DNA of 64,000 bases from Clostridium sp. CAG:433 (GTDB lineage: Bacteria > Bacillota_I > Bacilli_A > RF39 > UBA660): the NCBI GenBank assembly GCA_000433675.1, contig FR893564.1, positions 1 through 64,000 on the forward strand. Direction: 5' to 3'. How positions within the stretch are numbered: position 1 is the first letter of the stretch; each line of letters opens with the position of its first letter. Positions 16,731-24,985 of this stretch are shown here, one piece after another. Both the position numbers and the translations under genes were made by a program. Below the pieces are notes generated by a model. The model saw only the letters and a list, made by a program, of their open reading frames with translations. It made no database searches and had not been told where the DNA came from.

Positions 16731-17423
16731 ATGGATAATCAAAAAATAATGATTAAATTAATAAATGAAATAGACAATATAATAAGCGATATATATGATT
16801 TAGATGATTTATTATTGCCAGAATCAGTAGGAACTTTAAATGAATTTAGTAGAAAAATAGATGAATTACTTATAAATGGTTTAAATGATGAGTTATTACA
16901 AATGATTAATAAAATAGAATATAAAGGCATATTTTTAGTACATAATGGTGAATTTAAGAACAATAAAAATAGAAAAATAATAGAAGAATATATATTAAAT
17001 AATGATAAGTTATATTTGGATTATGATTTAATAAAAGAAAATATAAAAGATAACTATAAACTTGTTAAATATGTAAAAGATAAATCAAAATTATCTGAAT
17101 TGGTAAATTTAAATGAAATGGTTTTGATATTATTAGATGGTAAATATTTGACGGAAGAGTTAATCGAAAATGAAATTAATAAAAGTGATTTTATATCAAA
17201 AGTATTTCTAGGAATATATGGAAGTGACAATGATTTATTTAAGTATTCAAGTTATTATAAAAATATAAAAAATATAGATGAAATATTATTTGAACAGTTA
17301 AAAGATACATTAAAAAGTGATCCATATAAATTTATTAAATCATCAGATATAATAAAACAAAATAAAAAAATTATAGAGTTAGTTACATCTATAGATTCTA
17401 GATTAAAGGCTTATGCTAAGTAA
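16731..17423 (+). CDS. Hypothetical protein, 230 residues
   Basis: Not recognised. Predominantly charged helical sequence, Asn/Asp/Lys/Ile-rich, without signal peptide or membrane segment. Start supported by GGAAGTG 6-10 nt upstream and an extended -10 TGATATAAT near 16703-16711. A degraded copy of its 3' end follows in the next intergenic region, indicating that a paralogue once lay there. Confidence 0.55.
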   Translation: MDNQKIMIKLINEIDNIISDIYDLDDLLLPESVGTLNEFSRKIDELLINGLNDELLQMINKIEYKGIFLVHNGEFKNNKNRKIIEEYILNNDKLYLDYDLIKENIKDNYKLVKYVKDKSKLSELVNLNEMVLILLDGKYLTEELIENEINKSDFISKVFLGIYGSDNDLFKYSSYYKNIKNIDEILFEQLKDTLKSDPYKFIKSSDIIKQNKKIIELVTSIDSRLKAYAK

Positions 17424-17495
17424 AATAATATAAAAATTAATGATAATTTTTTAGAGATAAATGTAATTGTAATAAATTGATAAAATTATAAAAAA

Positions 17496-17567
17496 ATTAC
17501 TCTAAAGCGTAATAAATTGATAAAAAATGATTCATCAATAGATTTTAAATTAAATTCTTATGTTAAA
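17496..17567 (+). pseudogene. Degenerate copy of the 3' end of the 230-residue gene
   Basis: Read in the frame starting at 17496 it gives ...RNKLIKNDSSIDFKLNSYVK, which lines up with the C-terminus QNKKIIELVTSIDSRLKAYAK of the preceding gene. A direct repeat GTAATAAATTGATAAAA at 17469-17485 and 17509-17525 (40 bp apart) lies over its start. It is no longer an open gene. Confidence 0.45.
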
Positions 17568-17636
17568 TATAAGCATTTTTTTGAGGTAAATTATTTCAAG
17601 TTTGATACAATTATATATGGAAAAGGAGTTTAGTAA

Positions 17637-18341
17637 ATGTCTGAGTTTGAGTTAATATTTAATAAATTTAGAAATAATAAAATGGTTTTTAATAAAATAA
17701 AAGAAGAAACTAAGTACTATAATTACTATGTACTTTCGAAAGAAGAATTAGAAAAAGAAGGCTATAATCAGTTATCGTATTCTGACATAATAAATATTAT
17801 ACAATCCTCTAATTTATCTAAATATTATTGTAATCATATAAAACAAATAAATGAAAAATTAATAGTAGATAGTGATGTTCATGGAGTTTCACATATAGTT
17901 AGAGCGTCAATATATGTGCTTATATTATCTGTTTTAGAAAATATGTCCTTAGAAGACTTTAAGTTAGCACTTGATTCTATAATATATCATGATATTGGTA
18001 GAGTTAATGATATAGATGATGAAATGCATGGATATAATGCTACTAAAAAATTAGGGTTTTTAGAAAATAATTACAATATTGAAGATTTTAATACAATAAA
18101 ATTTGTGATAGAAAGTCACTCCTTAGATGACAATAAAGACTATGAAATATTAAAAAAATATGATATTATTAAAGAGAATAGAGCACTTCGAATATTAAAA
18201 ATTATAAAAGATGCTGATGCACTTGATAGAGTAAGGGAATATCCTTATTTAAATATAAAATATTTGAGAACAGATAGTTCTAAAAAATTAGTATCTTTTT
18301 CGTGTGAATTGTTTAATAGTTATAACGTAAATAGTAGGTGA
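17637..18341 (+). CDS. HD-domain metal-dependent phosphohydrolase
   Basis: 234 residues. HD-superfamily ligands: H82/H86 in DVHGVSH, H118-D119 in IIYHDIGR, H131 in DEMHGYN, H161 in ESHS, and D192 in KDADALDRVR. The family hydrolyses nucleotides or cyclic nucleotides; the substrate here is unknown. AAGGAG ribosome-binding site; the TGA stop is part of the ribosome-binding site AGGTGA of the helicase gene, which starts 4 nt later, so the two are translationally linked. A weak promoter (TTGAGG at 17581, TACAAT at 17606) is possible. Confidence 0.8.
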   Translation: MSEFELIFNKFRNNKMVFNKIKEETKYYNYYVLSKEELEKEGYNQLSYSDIINIIQSSNLSKYYCNHIKQINEKLIVDSDVHGVSHIVRASIYVLILSVLENMSLEDFKLALDSIIYHDIGRVNDIDDEMHGYNATKKLGFLENNYNIEDFNTIKFVIESHSLDDNKDYEILKKYDIIKENRALRILKIIKDADALDRVREYPYLNIKYLRTDSSKKLVSFSCELFNSYNVNSR

Positions 18342-18345
18342 AAAA

Positions 18346-21300
18346 ATGATTGATGAAGTTTTTGATATAAGTAATTTTAATATATTTAGCGATGATGAAA
18401 ATTATTATTTCTTTAGAACACTTGAAGATGTTGATATTGAGTCTATAAAAAATAAAACAATAACAGATGAAAATGGTAATATAAATAGACTAATTACTGA
18501 TAGAGAATTCTACGGTGAAACTATATTTAAAAAAGAAGATGATTTATCTCTTGAACAAATGGTTGAACATATAAAAATGCATTATAATCAACACACAAAT
18601 TGTATATCTTTTTCAAGTAATACAAATGTAATATTAGATTATGGAAGAAATGTTTTTAATGATAGATATGTAATGTTAAAAGTTCCAAAAAGTGAATTTG
18701 GAAAAAATATTGTCAATGCTGGCGAATATATGCTAGAAGAAATAAATAAAAGACTTGATGAATATTATAATAATTTAGATTCAAATAATAATGATGATGC
18801 ACTTACTAAATATTATTTTGATTATATTGATAATTCTGAGACTGAAGAACAACTTGAAGATATTAGAAAAATGATAACAAAAGATTATGTTGATGAAACA
18901 AATAATATATTTATAAATGGACTTGAAAAAATAACTGATTCAATAAATTATGGAGCACTTAATAAAAAACAAAATTTACTTAAAAATAAGATATATCTAA
19001 AAATGGATATAATGAGTAAACACAGTCAAATTCTAAAAAAAATTAGTAATAAATTCTTGGTTAATACTGTAGGTAATGCTTTTTCATCTCTTGAAGTAAT
19101 TCATTATAATGATGTGGTAGGTAATATTACGGAAATTAGTCCAGAAATTATGGATGTTTTATCTTTAATACAACAAATGGAAGAAACTCCTATTGTAAAA
19201 GAATTAAAAAATGATATTATAAAAAAAATAAATTCTGGTATTGAGTTTACACGTGATTTTAATTTAAAAAAATATGATATTAATACATTTAAAAATAGTT
19301 TAAATTTAGAAAAAATCTATGAACTTACAAAGGGCAATATTAAATATGGTGATGCAATAAATATATATACAAAAGCATATGCTCTTGCTAAATCTAGACT
19401 AAGAAAAGAAAGAAGTTTAGAATTATTAAAAGAAATTTTAAATGATAATAAGTACAATTCTGTAATTGAATCTATGAAAACTAATACTTATGGTATTGAA
19501 AATGAAATTATTAATAGGCTTTCAAATAAAAATTCAATAAAAATTAGTGAATCAGTAAATTTATTAGTTTCACCACAAGAAAGGTATTTGCTAGATTATA
19601 TAAATCAAGTTGATGAAAATAAATTGGAAGATATATTAAGAAATCCTACAAAAGAACTTCAAAATTTAATTGAAGATAATTATACAGATGAATATATAAC
19701 AGAGAATTGGTTTGCTAATAGTGTTATAGATTTGATTGATTGGAGTTATTATAATGTAAAAGAAAATTTAAGTGAAGGCCAAAGAGAATTATTAATTAAT
19801 AGTCTTAAAGAAAATAATTTTATGGATATATATAATAACTTAAAAGAAAAAAATCTTAGCGATAAAGATATTGCTAATATAATTTTATTGAAGATGGTAA
19901 GAAAAGATGAAAATGTAGATATAAAAGATAGAGTTTCATTAGATGAACTTGAGGATTTTCTTGGATGTAATCAGATTAAAAATACTGAAATAAAATTAAA
20001 AACATATCAAAGAGAAGCAATTGAAAATATAAATGAAGCATACAAAGATCATAAATTTACATCAGTTATTTTACCAACAGGTACAGGGAAAAGTTATGTT
20101 GCTTTATCAGAAATGTATTATATAGAAAAAGAAATAAGCAAATTAGAAGAAAATAAACATGCAAAAATTCTTTATCTAGCACCTAATGATTATATATTAA
20201 GTCAATTAAAGCGTATAATAGTAAAAAATTATAGGGAAAGTTATCCATTTTCATATAGTGATGAAGATGTTGTAAAAAATGCATTTCCAAATTTATCTTT
20301 ATATACTTATCAATATTTAACAAAAGGAAATAATTCAGATGAAATAATAAATAGTGAATATGACTTGATAGTATTTGATGAGTTACATCGTACAGGAGCA
20401 GCAGAATGGCAAAAAAATATTGAAAAATTACTAGAAAATCAGCCAGCTAAAGTATTAGGTATAACAGCAACTCCAGAAAGAGATATGGATAAAAGAGATA
20501 TGTCAGAAATATTTGCTAAAAAATATGGTTATACTGATGATGAAATATTAGATGAAAAGCATTTATCATATAATATGGATTTACTTGAAGCAATAGAAAG
20601 AGGGATTATTCATAGCCCTAATGTTGTAAATTGTGAATATTCACTTATTAAAGATGGTAGTTTAGATGAACTTAAACTAAAAATAGACGATATTATAGAT
20701 GAAAATTTGAAAAAAGAAAAAAGAAGAGAATATGAGAAGGTAAGACGAGAAATATCTGAAGCAGATGGAATAGATAAAATAATTAAAGATAATTTGAAAC
20801 AAGATGGTAAATATATTGTGTTTATTCCTATAACAAAAAATAAAAATGGTGAATATGTCAATGCTGAATCAGGCGAAGAAATGACAAAAACACAAGCACA
20901 AAGTATGATTAGATCATATCAAAACTTAATGAATCAATTATTATTCTCTGGTGAATACTTAGAAAAAAATAGAGAAAAGTTAAGTAGTATTTATAATAAA
21001 ATTAATGAAAATAAAGCGTTATCTAGTGATGAAATAACATATTTAAATGAAGAAAAAGAAAATATTTTATTATTAACGAAGTTACATGTTAATAATATGC
21101 CTAATGCACTTCAAACGCTTTCGAATGACATATCTAGTAAAATAATTGAATATATGAACTGGGAAGTCCTTGCTGACTCTAAAATAGCATCAACATTACA
21201 TAAAAAATTAAAAAATGATGTTGAAACATATAATATGCTTTCAGATAATTCAAAGAAACAAAATACAAGAGCATTATCAGATTTTAATTCATCAAAATCT

Positions 21301-23946
21301 CCTAAAAAGAAATTTATGTTTGTAATGGATATGTTAAATGAAGGTGTCCATGTTGAACAAATAGATGGAATTATTTGGTTTAGAACATTAAATGAAGATT
21401 CAAGAATATTGTTTTTGCAACAATTAGGAAGATGTATAAGTGCTATTGGAGAAGATAATAAAGAAAGAATACCGTTAGTAATAGATCTTGTTAATAATAC
21501 TTTAAAAGTTAACTTTCTAAAAAGTTTAGAAACAGAAGAAAGTGACTTAAAGAAAATTAAATATATTTCAAATTGGATTAAACATACAAATAGAATTCCA
21601 GATATAAATTCATCAAATAAGGAAGAGTTAGAACTTGCTATAAGTTTAAGAGAAATACAATTTAAATATTCTAAATTCACTAATGATGATAAATTAGAAT
21701 CACAAACTGTAAAAAGAAAAAAAATTATAAACCAAATTATTCAAGTAGGAAGTGAATTTGATTTATGGAATTATGAATTTTCAATAGATTCAAATTCATC
21801 TGAAATTAGCAATGAAAAAAATCATAAAGATTTATTATCAAAATTAGGTATAAATGGCATATTAAGAAATTTTTATGATTTGTATAAAAATGTTAATAAA
21901 ATTAATAATATAGATATAAATTCTATATTAAAAGAAATAAATGGATATTTACGAAGTCAAACAACCAAAATAACAAATTATAAAAAAATAACAGATAGAT
22001 TAAAAACAACAGGAGGACAAATAGGAAATTATTTGCATAGTCATAAAAAAGAAATAATAGAATTATCAGAAAAAAATAATGATGCAAAAAAAATATGCAA
22101 TTATTTTGGTTGGTTAAAAACAATAGAAGATGCATTAAAAGAGATAAATGAATACTTGCAAAATCAGAAAGAAAAAATAAAGAATTATAGAACAATAAAA
22201 GATGAATTAAAAACAACGGGAAGTCAAATAGGAAATTATCTGATTGTTCATAAAAAAGAAATAATAGAATTATCAGATAAAAATGCCTATGCACAAGCAA
22301 TATGCAATTATTTTGGTTGGTTAAAAACAATAGAAGATGCATTAAAAGAGATAAATGAATACTTGCAAAATCAGAAAGAAAAAATAAAGAATTATAGAAC
22401 AATAAAAGATGAATTAAAAACAACGGGAAGTCAAATAGGAAATTATCTGATTGTTCATAAAAAAGAAATAATAGAATTATCAGATAAAAATGCCTATGCA
22501 CAAGCAATATGCAATTATTTTGGTTGGTTAAATAAAAAAATAACAATAGAAGATGTATTAAAAGAGATAAATGAATATTTACATAATCAAACAATAAAAA
22601 TAACAAATTTTGGAGCAATAAAAGATGAATTAAAAACAACGGGAAGTCAAATAGGAAATTATCTGATTGTTCATAAAAAAGAAATAATAGAATTATCAGA
22701 TAAAAATGCCTATGCACAAGCAATATGCAATTATTTTGGTTGGTTAAATAAAAAAATAACAATAGAAGATGTATTAAAAGAGATAAATGAATATTTACAT
22801 AATCAAACAATAAAAATAACAAATTTTGGAGCAATAAAAGATGAATTAAAAACAACGGGAAGTCAAATAGGAAATTATCTGATTGTTCATAAAAAAGAAA
22901 TAATAGAATTATCAGATAAAAATGCCTATGCACAAGCAATATGCAATTATTTTGGTTGGTTAAATGAAAAAATAACAATAGAAGATGTGTTAAAGGAAAT
23001 AAATGAATACTTGCAAAATCAGAAAGAAAAAATAAAGAGTTATAGAATAATAAAAGATGAATTAAAAACAACAGGCGGCCAAATAGGAAATTATCTGATT
23101 GTTCATAAAAAAGAAATAATAGAATTATCAGATAAAAATGCCTATGCACAAGCAATATGCAATTATTTTGGTTGGTTAAATGAAAAAATAACAATAGAAG
23201 ATGTGTTAAAGGAAATAAATGAATACTTGCAAAATCAGAAAGAAAAAATAAAGAGTTATAGAACAATAAAAGATGAATTAAAAACAACGGGAAGTCAAAT
23301 AGGAAATTATCTGATTGTTCATAAAAAAGAAATAATAGAATTATCAGATAAAAATGCCTATGCACAAGCAATATGCAATTATTTTGGTTGGTTAAATAAA
23401 AAAATAACAATAGAAGATGTATTAAAAGAGATAAATGAATATTTACATAATCAAACAATAAAAATAACAAATTTTGGAGCAATAAAAGATGAATTAAAAA
23501 CAACGGGTGGTCAAATAGGAAATTATTTAATTCACTATAAAGTTGAAATAATAGGGTTAGCAGAAGAAAATGTGAATGCAAAGGAAATATGCAATTATTT
23601 TGGTTGGTTAAATAAAAAAATAACAATAGAAGATGTATTAAAAGAGATAAATGAATATTTGCAAAACCAGAAAGAAAAAATAACAAGTTATGCAACAATA
23701 GCAGATAGATTAAAAACAACAGGAGGACAAATAGGAATTTATTTGTATGGTCATAAAAAAGAAATAATAGAATTAGCGATAATTGGTAATTCTGATGCAT
23801 TATACATATGTAATTATTTTAAATCATTTCAAAAAATGCTATATAAAAAGATAGATGAAATAGCTAATGCTGATAGTCATTTTCAAAATGTTGTTGATAA
23901 TTTAGAAAAGGGTAAGGAGAATATTGATGGAAGAAAATTACATTAA
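18346..23946 (+). CDS. Giant SF2 helicase with ART-like N-terminus and nine C-terminal repeats
   Basis: 1866 residues. About 1-130: a domain with YYFFRTLE, a CISFSSNT core, YVMLKVPK and AGEYMLEEI, spaced like the R-S-E elements of ADP-ribosyltransferase folds (inference). About 130-555: helical, unrecognised. About 560-1050: superfamily-2 helicase with Walker A LPTGTGKS (~577-584), Walker B VFDELH (~678), motif III GITATPERD, and motifs V-VI in LNEGVHVEQIDG and QQLGRCISA (~1024). About 1191-1832: nine tandem repeats of 69-72 residues with core KTTG(G/S)QIGNYL and ICNYFGWL, reminiscent of helicase-associated repeats. It is in an operon with the HD hydrolase and a small downstream protein. A DNA/RNA-directed defence or repair role is plausible but unproven. 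Confidence 0.85.
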   Translation: MIDEVFDISNFNIFSDDENYYFFRTLEDVDIESIKNKTITDENGNINRLITDREFYGETIFKKEDDLSLEQMVEHIKMHYNQHTNCISFSSNTNVILDYGRNVFNDRYVMLKVPKSEFGKNIVNAGEYMLEEINKRLDEYYNNLDSNNNDDALTKYYFDYIDNSETEEQLEDIRKMITKDYVDETNNIFINGLEKITDSINYGALNKKQNLLKNKIYLKMDIMSKHSQILKKISNKFLVNTVGNAFSSLEVIHYNDVVGNITEISPEIMDVLSLIQQMEETPIVKELKNDIIKKINSGIEFTRDFNLKKYDINTFKNSLNLEKIYELTKGNIKYGDAINIYTKAYALAKSRLRKERSLELLKEILNDNKYNSVIESMKTNTYGIENEIINRLSNKNSIKISESVNLLVSPQERYLLDYINQVDENKLEDILRNPTKELQNLIEDNYTDEYITENWFANSVIDLIDWSYYNVKENLSEGQRELLINSLKENNFMDIYNNLKEKNLSDKDIANIILLKMVRKDENVDIKDRVSLDELEDFLGCNQIKNTEIKLKTYQREAIENINEAYKDHKFTSVILPTGTGKSYVALSEMYYIEKEISKLEENKHAKILYLAPNDYILSQLKRIIVKNYRESYPFSYSDEDVVKNAFPNLSLYTYQYLTKGNNSDEIINSEYDLIVFDELHRTGAAEWQKNIEKLLENQPAKVLGITATPERDMDKRDMSEIFAKKYGYTDDEILDEKHLSYNMDLLEAIERGIIHSPNVVNCEYSLIKDGSLDELKLKIDDIIDENLKKEKRREYEKVRREISEADGIDKIIKDNLKQDGKYIVFIPITKNKNGEYVNAESGEEMTKTQAQSMIRSYQNLMNQLLFSGEYLEKNREKLSSIYNKINENKALSSDEITYLNEEKENILLLTKLHVNNMPNALQTLSNDISSKIIEYMNWEVLADSKIASTLHKKLKNDVETYNMLSDNSKKQNTRALSDFNSSKSPKKKFMFVMDMLNEGVHVEQIDGIIWFRTLNEDSRILFLQQLGRCISAIGEDNKERIPLVIDLVNNTLKVNFLKSLETEESDLKKIKYISNWIKHTNRIPDINSSNKEELELAISLREIQFKYSKFTNDDKLESQTVKRKKIINQIIQVGSEFDLWNYEFSIDSNSSEISNEKNHKDLLSKLGINGILRNFYDLYKNVNKINNIDINSILKEINGYLRSQTTKITNYKKITDRLKTTGGQIGNYLHSHKKEIIELSEKNNDAKKICNYFGWLKTIEDALKEINEYLQNQKEKIKNYRTIKDELKTTGSQIGNYLIVHKKEIIELSDKNAYAQAICNYFGWLKTIEDALKEINEYLQNQKEKIKNYRTIKDELKTTGSQIGNYLIVHKKEIIELSDKNAYAQAICNYFGWLNKKITIEDVLKEINEYLHNQTIKITNFGAIKDELKTTGSQIGNYLIVHKKEIIELSDKNAYAQAICNYFGWLNKKITIEDVLKEINEYLHNQTIKITNFGAIKDELKTTGSQIGNYLIVHKKEIIELSDKNAYAQAICNYFGWLNEKITIEDVLKEINEYLQNQKEKIKSYRIIKDELKTTGGQIGNYLIVHKKEIIELSDKNAYAQAICNYFGWLNEKITIEDVLKEINEYLQNQKEKIKSYRTIKDELKTTGSQIGNYLIVHKKEIIELSDKNAYAQAICNYFGWLNKKITIEDVLKEINEYLHNQTIKITNFGAIKDELKTTGGQIGNYLIHYKVEIIGLAEENVNAKEICNYFGWLNKKITIEDVLKEINEYLQNQKEKITSYATIADRLKTTGGQIGIYLYGHKKEIIELAIIGNSDALYICNYFKSFQKMLYKKIDEIANADSHFQNVVDNLEKGKENIDGRKLH
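21916..23840 (+). repeat. Nine tandem repeats (207/216 bp) in the helicase gene
   Basis: Units begin at about 21916, 22123, 22330, 22546 and then every 216 bp; the first two steps are 207 bp (69 codons), the later ones 216 bp (72 codons, adding N-K/E-K-I-T). Units 2 and 3 are essentially identical in DNA. The central units share long identical stretches, while the first and last are more diverged, which is typical of recent internal amplification. Confidence 0.95.
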
Positions 23947-24187
23947 TTTAATTAGAGCATTTAAAAAATTAGATATTGAAGATAAAAAAGAAGAAATAAT
24001 AAAAAAATTATATGAACTTATAAATTTATTGTATTTAGAAAATAAAAAAATAGATAGTTTTAATGTTCCTCTAGGGATTTTAAATGATTATATGGATGAA
24101 GATTCATATTATGACTTACTTTTTTCTTGTATTATGACTATAAGAGAAGAAAATGCGAAGTTAATAGAGAAAATTGAGAATATATAA
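23927..24187 (+). CDS. Small acidic protein of the helicase operon
   Basis: 86 residues from ATG 23927, preceded by AAGGAG at 23914-23919; a TTG at 23924 is too close to the site. It overlaps the end of the helicase gene by 20 nt in another frame, so it is translationally coupled. Sequence is charged and helical (FKKLDIEDKKEEIIKKL...), with no known family. Being the obligate third member of the HD-helicase operon, it may be a regulatory or adaptor subunit. Confidence 0.7.
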   Translation: MEENYINLIRAFKKLDIEDKKEEIIKKLYELINLLYLENKKIDSFNVPLGILNDYMDEDSYYDLLFSCIMTIREENAKLIEKIENI

Positions 24188-24220
24188 AAAATATATTTTC
24201 TTTTTTCTTATAAAGAAAAG

Positions 24221-24907
24221 GTGATTATTATTTATACAGTAGAGAAAATAGTAGAAAAAGTATTATATTCAAATAGTACTAATTTTGTTGAAATTAAGTA
24301 CTTAAATAGGGTAAAGAAAGAACTAAAAAATGTTAAATATAATATATATGAACCATTTGTTGGTGCGACAAAAGTAATTTTATATAATAAAATGCCAAAT
24401 ATTAAAATATATGAAATTATATCAAGTAATGATTTAAGACATCAGGATATACTTGGAACTCTTTATTCACTTAATATATCTGATGAAATGTTTGGTGATG
24501 TTGTTATTTGGAATAACAGATATTTTATTATAATTTTATCTAGTATTGATAATTATATAAAATCTAATTTAACGAGTATTAAAAATTCAAAAGTAGATTT
24601 AATAGAAAGGGATCCATATTATTTAAAAGATTATAAACAAGAGTACGAAGAATGCATTATAATTGTTCCAAGTATAAGAGTAGATGTTATTGTTTCTAAA
24701 ATAATTAATTCAAGTAGAAGTAATGCACTTGAAAAGATAAAAAATGGTGATATATATTTAAATTATGAATTATTAACTAAACCAACTTATATGCTAAAAG
24801 AAAATGATATATTTAGTATAAGAAAATATGGTAAATATAAATTTTTAGGAGAAATAAATAGAACTAAAAAGGGAAGTTTAGTTATAAAGTATTTAAAATA
24901 TGTATAA
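24221..24907 (+). CDS. S4-domain RNA-binding protein, YlmH-like
   Basis: About 228 residues. The C-terminal S4 domain (about 150-225) has the signature SxRVDVIVSKI...SRSNALEKIKNGDIYLN...LKENDIFSIRKYGKYK, ending in TKKGSLVIKYLKY, as in YlmH-family proteins that bind ribosomal RNA or peptidyl-tRNA complexes. The N-terminal part matches the YlmH core (RHQDILGTLYSL). The start is unclear: no in-frame ATG or TTG exists after the preceding stop. GTG 24221 is annotated, but it sits inside the apparent Shine-Dalgarno AAAAGGTG, so an ATT at 24227 or 24230 may be the real start. Confidence 0.75.
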   Translation: MIIIYTVEKIVEKVLYSNSTNFVEIKYLNRVKKELKNVKYNIYEPFVGATKVILYNKMPNIKIYEIISSNDLRHQDILGTLYSLNISDEMFGDVVIWNNRYFIIILSSIDNYIKSNLTSIKNSKVDLIERDPYYLKDYKQEYEECIIIVPSIRVDVIVSKIINSSRSNALEKIKNGDIYLNYELLTKPTYMLKENDIFSIRKYGKYKFLGEINRTKKGSLVIKYLKYV

Positions 24908-24934
24908 TTTTAGTGTAAATAAAATATAAATTTA

Positions 24935-24963
24935 TTGATAAATAAAATTAATTATAATATAAT
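24935..24963 (+). promoter_or_regulatory. Promoter of the membrane-anchored repeat protein
   Basis: TTGATA (24935-24940), 17-bp spacer, TATAAT (24958-24963). Confidence 0.65.
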
Positions 24964-24985
24964 TTGATTTAGAAGGAGTGTAAAT

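Noticed and set aside
22123..23620. Possible CRISPR-like array because of regular repeats
   Set aside because: Units are 207/216 bp, coding and in frame, with no short repeat-spacer pattern.
21923..23800. A 625-codon open frame on the minus strand across the helicase repeats
   Set aside because: It mirrors the repeats, is almost entirely Leu/Phe/His/Tyr, and has no ribosome-binding site; it results from the AT-rich repeat array being stop-free on both strands.
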